DNA of 64,000 nucleotides from Trichocoleus sp. FACHB-46. Lineage in GTDB: Bacteria; Cyanobacteriota; Cyanobacteriia; FACHB-46. A model generated the notes under the pieces. The model saw only the letters and a list, made by a program, of their open reading frames with translations. It ran no database searches and had not been told where the DNA came from. The stretch is taken from positions 1 to 64,000 of the forward strand of contig NZ_JACJOD010000007.1 in NCBI RefSeq assembly GCF_014695385.1, read 5' to 3'. Shown here one piece after another: positions 8,636 through 17,264 of this stretch (position 1 is the first letter of the stretch; every line of letters starts with the position of its first letter). A program made the position numbers and the translations under genes.

Positions 8636-8672
8636 GTGCCCGAAACCGCCACAGCAGCAGGGCACCTCTTAT
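8636..8672 (-). terminator. Possible terminator after the CAP-domain gene
   Basis: GTGCCC (8636-8641) pairs with GGGCAC (8660-8665). Read on the minus strand the stem is followed by TTTGTTT. The stem is only 6 bp, so this is a moderate call. Confidence 0.45.
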
Positions 8673-8703
8673 TGTATGGGCTACAAGAGCCTGAGACTAT
8701 CCG

Positions 8704-9273
8704 TTATCGCGAACGAATAAAGACCTGAGTGAAGTAATATTCGCCTTTGGCGTTTTTGGCCACACCGATGCCGCTGACGTTGTAGTTGCCTTCGATGTTG
8801 GTGCGGTGTCCCGTGCTTTTAATCCAGCCTTGCACTGCCTTAGTCGCAGGATCACTAAAGCCTTGGTTATAAGCAACGTTTTCAGCCGCCCCTCTGTACG
8901 CTACTGTTTTGGCGATCGCTGCGACTCGTGGCTGGAATCCATCATGGCTGAATGGCACTTTACCATTGGCCATGTTTTGGCTGTGTTTGCGAGATTGCTC
9001 CGCGATCGCTGCGTTCCAAGTTAATGCAGGTAGGCGCTTGGAAGCACGGTACTTATTGATCTGATCAAAAGCAGATTTTTCAATAGCGGTGAGTGAACTA
9101 GCTGTTGTTGGCGTTTGAGCGAATAGTTGTGTGTGTGAGTGAGCAGGCTGAGCCGTTGAGCTAAGAGATTTGGTGATGGCAGGGGCAGGATTTTGGTGAG
9201 TGAAAACTCCCACCAATCCACCCGTCATCACGACAGCACTGCAAGCAATCCCAGTCAGAAGGGGTCGCATCAT
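8704..9273 (-). CDS. Secreted CAP-domain (SCP/PR-1-like) protein
   Basis: 189 residues with an N-terminal hydrophobic signal segment (about 4-26) and a low-complexity linker to about 60. The CAP domain runs from about 64 to the end: FDQINKYRASKRLPALTWN, then SRKHSQNMA, the metal-ligand-like SHDGF, AENVAYN, WIKSTGHRTNIEG and YYFTQVFIR. Bacterial CAP proteins are exported and mostly of unknown function. The start is one of two adjacent ATGs (9273 or 9270). It is followed on the same strand by the exonuclease gene with a possible terminator between. Confidence 0.88.
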   Translation of the reverse strand: MMRPLLTGIACSAVVMTGGLVGVFTHQNPAPAITKSLSSTAQPAHSHTQLFAQTPTTASSLTAIEKSAFDQINKYRASKRLPALTWNAAIAEQSRKHSQNMANGKVPFSHDGFQPRVAAIAKTVAYRGAAENVAYNQGFSDPATKAVQGWIKSTGHRTNIEGNYNVSGIGVAKNAKGEYYFTQVFIRSR

Positions 9274-9473
9274 GAAACATGGCTCCTATTTGATCTAGAG
9301 CAAGTCAGAAATGGTAGATGAGGTGCATGCAACCCTGAGTCAGTCAAGTTTTGAGGAGAGAAAAGATTCTCAAGCTAACACCCGATCTATTCGGACTTGT
9401 AACTAGAACAATGGTTCCCTAATGGGCGATCGCTTGCGAGGGCGTAGCCCTTATCGCGCTTCTCAAAGTAATG

Positions 9474-9533
9474 GCGAAGCATTCGGTTGAGAGTCTTTGG
9501 AGTTGCCCAAAGTACTGCTACCGAATGCTTCGC
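9474..9533. repeat. Long hairpin: perfect 14-bp inverted repeat
   Basis: GCGAAGCATTCGGT (9474-9487) and ACCGAATGCTTCGC (9520-9533) are perfect reverse complements around a 32-base loop. It sits in the 287-bp spacer downstream of trpB (minus strand, stop at 9561) and upstream of the CAP gene. Words such as GCGAAGCATTCGG are common in cyanobacterial interspersed repeats, so this may be one of those rather than a specific terminator. Confidence 0.65.
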
Positions 9534-9560
9534 TCCTACGAAAGGCAAAAGGTAGAATCC

Positions 9561-10874
9561 CTAGGAATTCTGCTCGTCCAGCTTCAGGTATTTGATTACA
9601 CTCTGCACGTCCTTGTCGCCACGGCCAGAGCAGTTGATCACAATGCGGGGGCTACCTTCGAGTTGGGGGCAAAGGTAATCTAAGTAGGCGATCGCATGAG
9701 ACGTTTCCAAAGCGGGAATAATTCCTTCCAGCTTAGAAATCAATTGGAAACCTTCTAGCGCTTCTGCGTCCGTGATGCTGTAGTACTCCGCTCGACCGCT
9801 GTCTTTGAGGTAGCTGTGCTCAGGGCCAACGCCAGGGTAGTCTAAGCCCGCACTAATCGAGTGTGGCTCAACTACCTGGCCGTCTTGATCTTGCAATAGA
9901 TAGCTCATCGCCCCATGCAACACACCCACACGACCACGAGTTAACGTCGCTGCGTGCTTCTCCGTATCTACGCCTTCTCCAGCCGCTTCAATGCCGATCA
10001 TCCGAACACTCGGTTCATTCACAAATTCGTGGAACAAGCCCATCGCATTCGAGCCACCACCCACACAAGCCAGCAGGATATCAGGTAAACCACCCCACTT
10101 TTCTTGGCACTGTGCTCTAGTTTCTTGACCAATCACCGCTTGGAAGTCGCGCACAATCATGGGGTAAGGATGCGGGCCTGCAACCGAGCCGAGAATGTAG
10201 TGAGTCGTTTCCACATTCGTCACCCAGTCTCGAATCGCCTCCGAAGTCGCATCCTTCAGCGTGCCCGTCCCAGAAGCCACCGGACGCACCTCAGCGCCCA
10301 TCAATCGCATCCGGAAGACGTTCAGAGCTTGCCGCTCCATATCGTGCACACCCATATAGATGATGCACTCCAGCCCAAAGCGAGCACAGACCGTTGCCGT
10401 CGCCACGCCATGCTGTCCCGCGCCCGTTTCCGCAATAATCCGCTGCTTACCCATCCGCTTCGCCAGCAGCGCCTGAGCCAAAGAATTATTGATTTTGTGA
10501 GCGCCTGTGTGGTTTAAATCTTCGCGCTTCAGATAAATTTGAGGACTACTCCCGTCCGGGCGAGCATACCGAGTCGTCAGCCGCTCTGCAAAATACAGCG
10601 GGCTGGGACGTCCCACATAGTCCCGCATCAGCCCTTGCAACTCTTGCTGAAACTCCGGATCGTTGCAGTACTGATGAAACGCAGTCTCCAACTCACTCAA
10701 CGCTGGCATCAGCGTTTCTGGCACATACTTACCACCAAACTGACCAAACCGCCCCAGCGCATCAGGCCGCTGAGCCGAGGTAATCACTTCAGCAAGATTA
10801 TCGATCGCAGATTGATGGGTAGAAGAAAGAGGAGTACGTGTCACAGACCTGACGCAGTGAGGGGACAGGTTCAT
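9561..10874 (-). CDS. trpB: Tryptophan synthase beta chain
   Basis: TrpB condenses indole with serine to tryptophan using PLP. The 437 residues contain [19 protein letters not shown] (41-59), [20 protein letters not shown] with the PLP lysine at about 127, ETGAGQHG, the phosphate-binding GGGSNAMG and [16 protein letters not shown]. The frame stays open upstream to 11045, but the first 57 residues of that longer frame come from a heptamer repeat tract and resemble no TrpB. The ATG at 10874 is preferred. The protein still has about 35 residues before the conserved core. No other trp gene is nearby. Confidence 0.95.
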   Translation of the reverse strand: MNLSPHCVRSVTRTPLSSTHQSAIDNLAEVITSAQRPDALGRFGQFGGKYVPETLMPALSELETAFHQYCNDPEFQQELQGLMRDYVGRPSPLYFAERLTTRYARPDGSSPQIYLKREDLNHTGAHKINNSLAQALLAKRMGKQRIIAETGAGQHGVATATVCARFGLECIIYMGVHDMERQALNVFRMRLMGAEVRPVASGTGTLKDATSEAIRDWVTNVETTHYILGSVAGPHPYPMIVRDFQAVIGQETRAQCQEKWGGLPDILLACVGGGSNAMGLFHEFVNEPSVRMIGIEAAGEGVDTEKHAATLTRGRVGVLHGAMSYLLQDQDGQVVEPHSISAGLDYPGVGPEHSYLKDSGRAEYYSITDAEALEGFQLISKLEGIIPALETSHAIAYLDYLCPQLEGSPRIVINCSGRGDKDVQSVIKYLKLDEQNS

Positions 10875-10910
10875 TATAGGAAATCCCACTAGTTCTGAAA
10901 CAGCGATCGC

Positions 10911-11006
10911 GAGAAAAGGAGGGAACAGGGAAGGATGAAAGAGGAGGGCTGAAGGATGAAAAAGGGAGGAGCCCCAAGTCAGGAGTCGGGAGTTGGGAGA
11001 GTGAAG
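10911..11006 (-). repeat. Degenerate purine heptamer tract
   Basis: A G+A-rich run with units such as GAAGGAT, GAAAGAG, CAGGAGT and CGGGAGT, directly upstream of trpB. Read on the minus strand it looks like the tract at 4800-4885. It occupies the same position relative to the two-hairpin repeat (copy B) as that tract does to copy A. Confidence 0.6.
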
Positions 11007-11058
11007 CATTACAAAGTGCCGAAAACAAAGTACCAAAACACCCACACTTAGACTCGTC

Positions 11059-11120
11059 TGGAGGGGGTCTGGGGGACGCAGCCGTTCCTCAGCGGGAGTT
11101 TGAGGGCACCTGCCCTCAAG
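11059..11120 (-). repeat. Two-hairpin dispersed repeat, copy B
   Basis: The reverse complement of this 62-bp segment differs from 4701-4762 at four positions. Both hairpins are kept: TTGAGGGC/GCCCTCAA has a changed loop, and GGGACG pairs with CGTTCC through one G-U. It lies between trpB and the FAD/SLH gene. Confidence 0.8.
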
Positions 11121-11242
11121 TCTTGGTTCAGCCCAGAACTTAAATCAAGCTGTGGCAAACCAAGCTAAACCCCTAACCCTGCTTAAAATCCATAAATCAG
11201 GCTTTTCCGCATCCCACCATTCTCAACCGCCAGATTAAAGCC

Positions 11243-13360
11243 ATGCCGACACCACAGCCAGTCCGCCAGCAAGGGGGAATCTTCGACCCCAACACCTTCA
11301 CAAGGCCAGAGAATGGGCGATCGCTGTCTTACCCAATTCTGATTGTGGGAGGCTCCACAGCCGCCTATGCTGCCACCCTCGCAGCCCTACGCAGTGGCAT
11401 TAACGTTTGTCTCGTCCAACCCCAAGCCGTAGTTGGCGGACAATTCACCGCCCAAGCCCTCCCCGCCTCCGATGATGGCGATCTCCTGCGCCAAGCTGCC
11501 ACCCCCTTTCAAGTCGAAGGCGAGCGGTTTGCCATTTCTAAAACCCAACGCAGCTTCCGCGATCGCCAACGGGAATTACAAAAGCTCAACGGTAGAAAAG
11601 TTGCCAATCCGGGCGGAGGTTGGGTCAGCCCCCTAGCTACTACCCCTGTGGTCGCCGCCACCGCGATGAACGAAGCGATCGCCCCTTACCTCGCCCAAGG
11701 CAAGCTCATCCTGATTCCTTTTTCTGAACCGATTAAAGTCGTGACCAGCGACAATCCAGGCCAGCGTCGGCGCGTGACGGGAATCGTGTTTCAAGATCGC
11801 CAGAACAATCACACCTTTACGATCAACAGCAGAGTCATCCTAGAAGCGACAGAGTTGGGAGACTTGCTAGAACTAGGCAATATTGAGTCTCGCGTCGGTC
11901 AGGAAGCCCGGAGTGAAACCGGAGAGCAAGCCTTGCCCGAACGAGCCTTGCCCCAATGTCAGCAGTCTTTTACCTTTGGCGCTGTTGTCGAACGGACGGC
12001 TCCGGGACGTGGGGTGGCGATCGGGGCTCCTCCTGGATATAACAGCAGTCCTTGGCTAAATGCCGCAGAGTTTCAAAGCGCCTTTTGGCACAAAAGCCGT
12101 GGACAGTGGGAACCCCAACCCCGTGAGTTTTTCAATCCTTTTGGCATCTTTCGCTATCGACGAATTTCCCGGGCAGCCGAAAATGAGAAAACAATTAGCC
12201 CTGGGGATGTCACGGTTCTGAACTGGGGCCAACATCAACATGGGGAAAATGGGCCTTGGTGCTGTGGCAATGACTATCGAGTTGGGGTCTTAGTCGGTGT
12301 GAGCCGAGACGAACGGCAGCGTCACATTCAACAAGCCCGCGATCGCGCCCGTGCTTACGTTCACTATTTGCAAACCAACGGAGTCCCAGACCTAAAGCCA
12401 CGCGGCGACCTCACTTGGACTCGGGATGGTATTGCCATAGAGCCTTACATTCGCGAAGCCAGACGTGGCATTGCGGCCACCACGATTCGCCATGAAGATG
12501 TCGCCAAGCCCTTTTTCCCTGGCCAGGCAAGAGCAAAAAGCTTTGAGGATAGTGTCGGCATCGGTCAGTACCACTATCTCGATCTGCACGGCAATGACGA
12601 GCCAGGGCATGCCAGCTTGCCAGGGGAAAACGTGATTGCGTTGCCTTTTACCTTGCCTCTGGGCGCTTTGATTCCGATTAACACCGATGGCTTGATCCTC
12701 TCGGCCAAAAGCATCGGCACTACCCACATTACCAACGCGGCTTATCGGATGCACCCCGTAGAATGGGCGATCGGAGAAGCAGGAGGTTATTTAGCCGCTC
12801 TAGCCGTCAATGCAGGAGTAGAAGTTCGCGATATTGCCACCAACGAAACGCTTAAACGCAAGCTGCAAGGCACCCTGACTCGCAATGGCATCCCGCTCTT
12901 TTGGTTTGATGATATTGCTCACGATGATCCCGACTTTGAAGCGATTCAGGTTCTAGCTGCTGCTGGAATTATTCGCAGTGAAAACTACACCGATCTGCAT
13001 TTTCGGCCCTCAGCCAACGTCAATCGAGCTGTGGTTGCCACCGCACTAGTCAAGCTGTTGGGCTTTGAACTGGTTTCGCCTGCCACGCCAACCTTCGTGG
13101 ATGTGTTGCCTAACTACCGCTGGGCTTACCCGATGATTGAAACATTAGTTGCGAAGCAAATTGCCGCTGGTGTGGGCGATCGCCGTTTTGCCCCAGAACG
13201 CCCGATCACTCGCGAGCAACTCTCGTTCTTAGTCAAAAAAGCACTGCCTGCTGCCTACGATCGTGCTTTTGCGAGAACTCCTGCCGACAAACAAGTGCTA
13301 CAACGGCGAGAACTATCGCGGGTTTTATATGAAGTAATGCAGGTGAAGCTCGGCATTTAG
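11243..13360 (+). CDS. FAD-dependent oxidoreductase with C-terminal SLH domains
   Basis: 705 residues. An N-terminal Rossmann segment, PILIVGGSTAAYAATLAALRS (about 30-50), followed by VVGGQFTAQAL, marks a FAD-binding oxidoreductase of the FAD_oxidored type, whose substrates are mostly unknown. The FAD domain ends near LILSAKSIGTTHITNAAYRMHP and WAIGEAGGYLAALAV (about 490-530). Residues 565-685 hold SLH repeats: YTDLHFRPSANVNRA, then FVDVLPNYRWAYPMIETL and FAPERPITREQLSFLV. SLH domains normally bind cell wall polymers, yet no N-terminal signal peptide is seen. The next gene is another SLH protein. Confidence 0.85.
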   Translation: MPTPQPVRQQGGIFDPNTFTRPENGRSLSYPILIVGGSTAAYAATLAALRSGINVCLVQPQAVVGGQFTAQALPASDDGDLLRQAATPFQVEGERFAISKTQRSFRDRQRELQKLNGRKVANPGGGWVSPLATTPVVAATAMNEAIAPYLAQGKLILIPFSEPIKVVTSDNPGQRRRVTGIVFQDRQNNHTFTINSRVILEATELGDLLELGNIESRVGQEARSETGEQALPERALPQCQQSFTFGAVVERTAPGRGVAIGAPPGYNSSPWLNAAEFQSAFWHKSRGQWEPQPREFFNPFGIFRYRRISRAAENEKTISPGDVTVLNWGQHQHGENGPWCCGNDYRVGVLVGVSRDERQRHIQQARDRARAYVHYLQTNGVPDLKPRGDLTWTRDGIAIEPYIREARRGIAATTIRHEDVAKPFFPGQARAKSFEDSVGIGQYHYLDLHGNDEPGHASLPGENVIALPFTLPLGALIPINTDGLILSAKSIGTTHITNAAYRMHPVEWAIGEAGGYLAALAVNAGVEVRDIATNETLKRKLQGTLTRNGIPLFWFDDIAHDDPDFEAIQVLAAAGIIRSENYTDLHFRPSANVNRAVVATALVKLLGFELVSPATPTFVDVLPNYRWAYPMIETLVAKQIAAGVGDRRFAPERPITREQLSFLVKKALPAAYDRAFARTPADKQVLQRRELSRVLYEVMQVKLGI

Positions 13361-13442
13361 GGGTTGCTTGAGTTATGAAATTGGGCAACAGCCAAAACGA
13401 TCGCGCTACCGTGGAGATAAAGTTCGCACGTTCAATCCTCCT

Positions 13443-13796
13443 ATGCTGCAACAAATTCTGGCTCGTCCTCTAGGATGGCTCTTGGTTTTAGGAACTTTGA
13501 CTGGAAGCGCGATCGCCGTTCATCCTGCTCAAGCTCAAACGCCTGATCTCACACCTACTGAATCTCCATCGCAACCGACGCAAGTAGATCCGACTCTAAA
13601 CGAGGGTTATCCGATTCGCCGTCAGGATGCGCCGCTGCCAATCCCTCAGGTTTACGAAACCCCAATTGAGCAATTTGAGCCACCTTTCTCCGACGTACCG
13701 CGTGAGCATTGGGCCTATGAAGCAGTGACCCGGTTGTTTTACATTGGGGGAGTGAAGGGAGAACCTACAACTCCCACGAATTCAACTCAGCAATAA
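13443..13796 (+). CDS. Small secreted protein with a partial SLH motif
   Basis: 117 residues from the ATG at 13443; a TTG at 13368 would add 25 residues but would bury the signal peptide. Residues 1-31 form a signal peptide (LGWLLVLGTLTGSAIA, cleavage likely near AQAQ). A Pro/Thr-rich stretch follows, then one SLH half-motif, FSDVPREHWAYEAVTRLFYIG, broken here as FSDVPREHWAYEA plus VTRLFYIGG. One SLH unit is too little to anchor alone in the usual three-repeat way. It may form an operon with the upstream oxidoreductase and the downstream SUI1 gene (13-bp gap). Confidence 0.75.
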   Translation: MLQQILARPLGWLLVLGTLTGSAIAVHPAQAQTPDLTPTESPSQPTQVDPTLNEGYPIRRQDAPLPIPQVYETPIEQFEPPFSDVPREHWAYEAVTRLFYIGGVKGEPTTPTNSTQQ

Positions 13797-13809
13797 GCAG
13801 TTTCTGACT

Positions 13810-14172
13810 ATGGCTTCTTCTAAGCGTAAGCCGACTGATAAGAGCGATCGCGTTGTCTACTCTGAGTTTGGTAACTCTGCCAATCCTGATGCGTTTGCGC
13901 GTGGAGTGCCCGATTTACCGCCAAATCAACAAAACTTGAAGGTGCAGGCAACCCGAAAAGGCAAGGGTGGCAAAACGGTGACTGAAATTACTGGGTTCCA
14001 AGCCAAGGCAGAAACATTGGCCGATTTGTTGAAAAAGCTGAAAGCCCAGTGCGGCGCGGGTGGCACTGTGAAAGAGAATGCGATTGAGATTCAGGGTGAC
14101 CACACACAGAAACTCGTAGAAATTTTGACCAAGTTGGGCTACAAAGCTAAGGCGAGTGGTAAGTCAGGGTAA
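13810..14172 (+). CDS. SUI1/YciH-type translation initiation factor
   Basis: 120 residues with the eIF1/SUI1 domain in the C-terminal two thirds: KVQATRKGKGGKTVTEITGF, then LADLLKKLKAQCGAGGTVKE and IEIQGDHTQKLVEILTKLGYK. This is the bacterial YciH family, small basic proteins that bind the small ribosomal subunit. In bacteria they are thought to act in start-site fidelity or stress rather than being essential. The first 35 residues are a polar extension. A strong terminator follows. Confidence 0.92.
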   Translation: MASSKRKPTDKSDRVVYSEFGNSANPDAFARGVPDLPPNQQNLKVQATRKGKGGKTVTEITGFQAKAETLADLLKKLKAQCGAGGTVKENAIEIQGDHTQKLVEILTKLGYKAKASGKSG

Positions 14173-14244
14173 CGTGAGGAGCGATCGCTTTGTAACATTA
14201 CCGACGCGAGCGGCACCGTGACATCACTTTCAGAGTCATGGATT

Positions 14245-14273
14245 AAGTGGGCTAGATGAGGCCCACTTTTTTT
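14245..14273 (+). terminator. Rho-independent terminator after the SUI1 gene
   Basis: AAGTGGGC (14245-14252) and GCCCACTT (14261-14268) form a perfect 8-bp stem with an 8-base loop, ending in a run of seven T. Confidence 0.9.
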
Positions 14274-14364
14274 GACGGAATTTGGGGCAACTTAATTGGA
14301 TTAAGAGAGATAAGCCGCCATCCATTCGTCTTTGCCTGTCACCTTGGCCTTACAGAACTTTTCC

Positions 14365-16215
14365 ATGCATAAAATCTACCGACCCCGCTCGCCGCTGACC
14401 TTCTTCACCACCTTTTTGACTGCGATCGCGATGGTGATTGCAGCGGGTTTGATGACCCCCACCACCGCACAAACGAGCCCAACTAAATTTAAGGACGTTC
14501 AAGGTCACTGGGCACAGAACTGTATTGAAAATTTGGCTGATCAGAAAATCATTAGTGGCTATCCCGATGGTAGCTTCCGCCCCAGTGCCCCCGTCACGCG
14601 TGCTGAATTTGCCGCAATGGTGGTGAAAGCGTTTCCGGGAGCCGTTAATGCTGCCCTACCGACCGCACCCATCCGATTTAGTGATGTAGCGACTAATTAT
14701 TGGGCGGCTCAATCAATTGATAAAGCATCGGGTGCGGGGTTTATGTCCGGTTATCCCGGTCGAATTTTTAGACCAGCTCAGAATATCCCTCGCGCTCAAG
14801 TTCTAGTAGCATTAGCAGGTGGCTTGGGCTACAAAGCGGCTCAACCTGTTGCCACAACCTTAAGTGCTAACTTTAATGATGCTCAAGCGATTCCTGACTA
14901 TGCCCGTAACGCGATCGCGGCAGCGACTGAAAAACAAATTGTCGTCAACTATCCCAACGTCAAGTCTCTCAATCCCAATCAAATGGCGACTCGCGCCGAT
15001 GTAGCAGCAGCCATTTGTCGCAGTCGAGCAGGCTCCGATCAACTCGCCCTAGTTCCTACCCAATACATCGCTAGTAACAAACCCCAGTCCCAGCCTCAAA
15101 GCACTAACAAAACGAGCGAAATCCGAGGCGTGTGGCTCACCAACGTCGATAGCGAGATCTTGTTTAGTCGCGATCGCCTCAAGAATGACTTGCAAGACCT
15201 GGCAAATCTCAAGTTCAACACCGTTTATCCAACGGTTTGGAACTGGGGCCATACACTCTACCCTAGCGAAGTTGCCAAAAAAGTGATTGGTACAGAGGTA
15301 GATCCAACTCCAGGCTTGCAAGGGCGAGATATGTTGGCGGAAGCCGTAGCGGAAGGCCATCGTAACAACCTCGCTGTCATTCCTTGGTTTGAATTTGGCT
15401 TCATGGCTCCTGCCGAGTCAGACCTAGTGGCACGTCATCCTGACTGGCTTACTACTCGACAAGACGGTTCCACGATTTGGGCCGAAGGCAAGCACAGTCG
15501 CGTTTGGCTCAATCCTTTTCAGCCGGAAGTGCAACAGTTCATGATCGATTTGGTCACCGAAATTGTCACCAAATACGACATTGATGGCATTCAGTTTGAT
15601 GACCACTTTGGGCTACCTGCTCAGTTTGGCTACGACCCCATCACCGTCAAGCTTTATCAGCAAGAACATCAAGGCCAGAAACCACCAAGCGATCCCAAAG
15701 ATGCCGAGTGGACTCGTTGGCGTGCTGACAAAATTACCGCTGTGTTCGCTCGCACGTTTGAGGCAATTAAGGCTCGTAAACCCAAGACAATCGTTTCCCT
15801 CTCTCCCAATCCGCAAAAGTTCTCCTATGAGGAATTTTTGGCCGATTGGGCCACGTGGGAACGCCGTGGCTTGGTAGAAGAACTGTTGTTGCAGATTTAT
15901 CGCACTGACTTAAACACCTTTATTTCAGAACTCGATCAGCCCGAAGTTCGAGCTGCGAAACAACATATTCCTGTCGCGATCGGCATTTTGGCAGGCTTGA
16001 AAGACCGTTTGATGCCAACTCCACAAATTCAAGCCCAAGTGCAAGCGGTACGCGATCGCGACTTCAAAGGTGTGTCTTTCTTCTACTACGAAACCATGTG
16101 GAACTTTGACACCAACAACGTCGCCCGCCGCAAAACGGCCTTCCAAAACCTGTTTGCCTCGAATGTGACCCGCCCCAACCTTGTGCAGGAGCAGGCGGTG
16201 AAGACGGAAGGATGA
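14365..16215 (+). CDS. Secreted GHL10 glycosyl-hydrolase-like protein with three SLH domains
   Basis: 616 residues from the ATG at 14365; a TTG at 14332 would extend it by 11. The signal peptide spans about 1-37. Three SLH repeats follow: FKDVQGHWAQNCIE, FSDVATNYWAAQSID and FNDAQAIPDYARNAI (about 40-215). Residues 250-600 are a TIM-barrel of the GHL10 (DUF187) family: IRGVWLTNVDS, LKFNTVYPTVWNWG, AVIPWFEFGFMAP, VWLNPFQPEVQQFM and the acidic DIDGIQFDDHFG. Such proteins probably cut or bind a cell-surface glycan; the substrate is unknown. It is bounded by the upstream terminator and a repeat-rich 3' spacer. Confidence 0.9.
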   Translation: MHKIYRPRSPLTFFTTFLTAIAMVIAAGLMTPTTAQTSPTKFKDVQGHWAQNCIENLADQKIISGYPDGSFRPSAPVTRAEFAAMVVKAFPGAVNAALPTAPIRFSDVATNYWAAQSIDKASGAGFMSGYPGRIFRPAQNIPRAQVLVALAGGLGYKAAQPVATTLSANFNDAQAIPDYARNAIAAATEKQIVVNYPNVKSLNPNQMATRADVAAAICRSRAGSDQLALVPTQYIASNKPQSQPQSTNKTSEIRGVWLTNVDSEILFSRDRLKNDLQDLANLKFNTVYPTVWNWGHTLYPSEVAKKVIGTEVDPTPGLQGRDMLAEAVAEGHRNNLAVIPWFEFGFMAPAESDLVARHPDWLTTRQDGSTIWAEGKHSRVWLNPFQPEVQQFMIDLVTEIVTKYDIDGIQFDDHFGLPAQFGYDPITVKLYQQEHQGQKPPSDPKDAEWTRWRADKITAVFARTFEAIKARKPKTIVSLSPNPQKFSYEEFLADWATWERRGLVEELLLQIYRTDLNTFISELDQPEVRAAKQHIPVAIGILAGLKDRLMPTPQIQAQVQAVRDRDFKGVSFFYYETMWNFDTNNVARRKTAFQNLFASNVTRPNLVQEQAVKTEG

Positions 16216-16380
16216 GAAGGGATGAGAGATGAAGAAGGAAGGGGCTAGGAGTTAGAAGTCAGTAGCACTAGAGACAGTTCCGATTCTCTATGAGAGGCGA
16301 ATCGCTTAAGAAGTTAGGGGAACTAAAACCCTTCTGCTCCTGGCTTCTGACTTCTCACTCCTCCCTATCTTCTATTTCCA
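16216..16380. repeat. Inverted pair of heptamer tracts between convergent genes
   Basis: A purine tract (16216-16262) is followed by a pyrimidine tract (about 16335-16380). AGGAGTTAGAAGTCAG (16247-16262) pairs with CTGACTTCTCACTCCT (16347-16362) at 15 of 16 positions, so a long hairpin is possible. The words match those in the tracts at 4800, 10911 and 43861. It covers the shared 3' region of the GHL10 and dienelactone hydrolase genes. Confidence 0.6.
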
Positions 16381-17162
16381 AAAATCTCCGTAAAAAACTG
16401 CTTCATATCTTCCCAAGAGCGGCGATCGGCGGTACGGTTGTAAGCCACCCCTGTAGAGACATCATTGCCTGCTTCGGCATTTGTGAAACTGTGGACGGCA
16501 CCGCCATAGCTCACCAGTTCCCAATTGACCTTACCTTGGCGCATCTCCTGCTTAAAAGACTGCACCTGCTCATCAGGTACTAGAGGGTCGTCCCCGCCAT
16601 GCAATACCAAAACTTTAGCTTTAATATTCTTGGCATCGGCTGGGTTGGGGGTGTCTAAATTACCATGAAAACTAACCACCCCTGCAATATCAGCGCCGCT
16701 ACGAGCTAGTTCCAAAACGGTGCCGCCGCCAAAGCAGTACCCGATCGCCGCAATTCGCTTGGGGTCTACCTGAGTTTGTTGGCGCAAAACATTGAGACCA
16801 GCCTGAGCGCGATCGCGTAATAACCCGCGATTGGAGCGATATTTGGTCGCTTCAGCCCCTGCTGCTTTCGGATTGCTGGGCCGAACGCCCTTGCCATAAA
16901 TATCAGGTGCAAACGCAACATAGCCCATTTTTGCTAGTTGGTTAGTGCGGCGCTTCACATAAGGCCCGATGCCTGTCCACTCATGCACTACCAGCACTCC
17001 AGGCCGCTTGCCAGTTACTGCATCGTCATAAGCCAAATATCCTTCTAGAACTGTGTTTCCTTGCTTATACTCCACAACTTTGGTGCGTAGAGCTGCTTGG
17101 GCGCTTGCTGACCAAACTAAAGCAACCACGGGAGCCAGAAGTACAGAAGTCCAAACTTTCAT
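16365..17162 (-). CDS. Secreted dienelactone hydrolase family protein
   Basis: 265 residues, alpha/beta hydrolase of the dienelactone hydrolase family. The ATG at 17162 follows AAGGAT and starts a signal peptide (VLLAPVVALVWSASAQA, 7-23). The triad is visible: nucleophile Cys143 in GYCFGGG, Asp191 or Asp192 in HGGDDPLVP and His224 in GAVHSF. EWTGIGPYVKRR and APDIYG are also typical. True dienelactone hydrolase is cytosolic, so this exported form probably acts on another ester. A terminator of the upstream ndhD lies just before it, so it has its own promoter. Confidence 0.9.
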   Translation of the reverse strand: MKVWTSVLLAPVVALVWSASAQAALRTKVVEYKQGNTVLEGYLAYDDAVTGKRPGVLVVHEWTGIGPYVKRRTNQLAKMGYVAFAPDIYGKGVRPSNPKAAGAEATKYRSNRGLLRDRAQAGLNVLRQQTQVDPKRIAAIGYCFGGGTVLELARSGADIAGVVSFHGNLDTPNPADAKNIKAKVLVLHGGDDPLVPDEQVQSFKQEMRQGKVNWELVSYGGAVHSFTNAEAGNDVSTGVAYNRTADRRSWEDMKQFFTEIFGNRR

Positions 17163-17183
17163 AGTCTCAATCCTTGCAATCAA

Positions 17184-17220
17184 CAAAAACCCCTGAAATC
17201 ATACTGCTGACTTCAGGGGT
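17184..17220 (-). terminator. Rho-independent terminator of ndhD
   Basis: ACCCCTGAA (17189-17197) and TTCAGGGGT (17212-17220) form a perfect 9-bp stem. Read on the minus strand the stem ends in TTTTTG. It lies 44 bp past the ndhD stop codon and just before the hydrolase start. Confidence 0.88.
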
Positions 17221-17264
17221 AAGGACAACAATCAATGCTGTCCGTTGAGTTAATGGGCAGAAAT

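Noticed and set aside
9273-9561. 70-residue plus-strand frame around 9471-9683
   Set aside because: It overlaps the end of trpB in antisense and consists mostly of the 14-bp hairpin region.
10875-11045. 57-residue N-terminal extension of TrpB
   Set aside because: It is translated heptamer repeat and unlike any TrpB; the ATG at 10874 is better.
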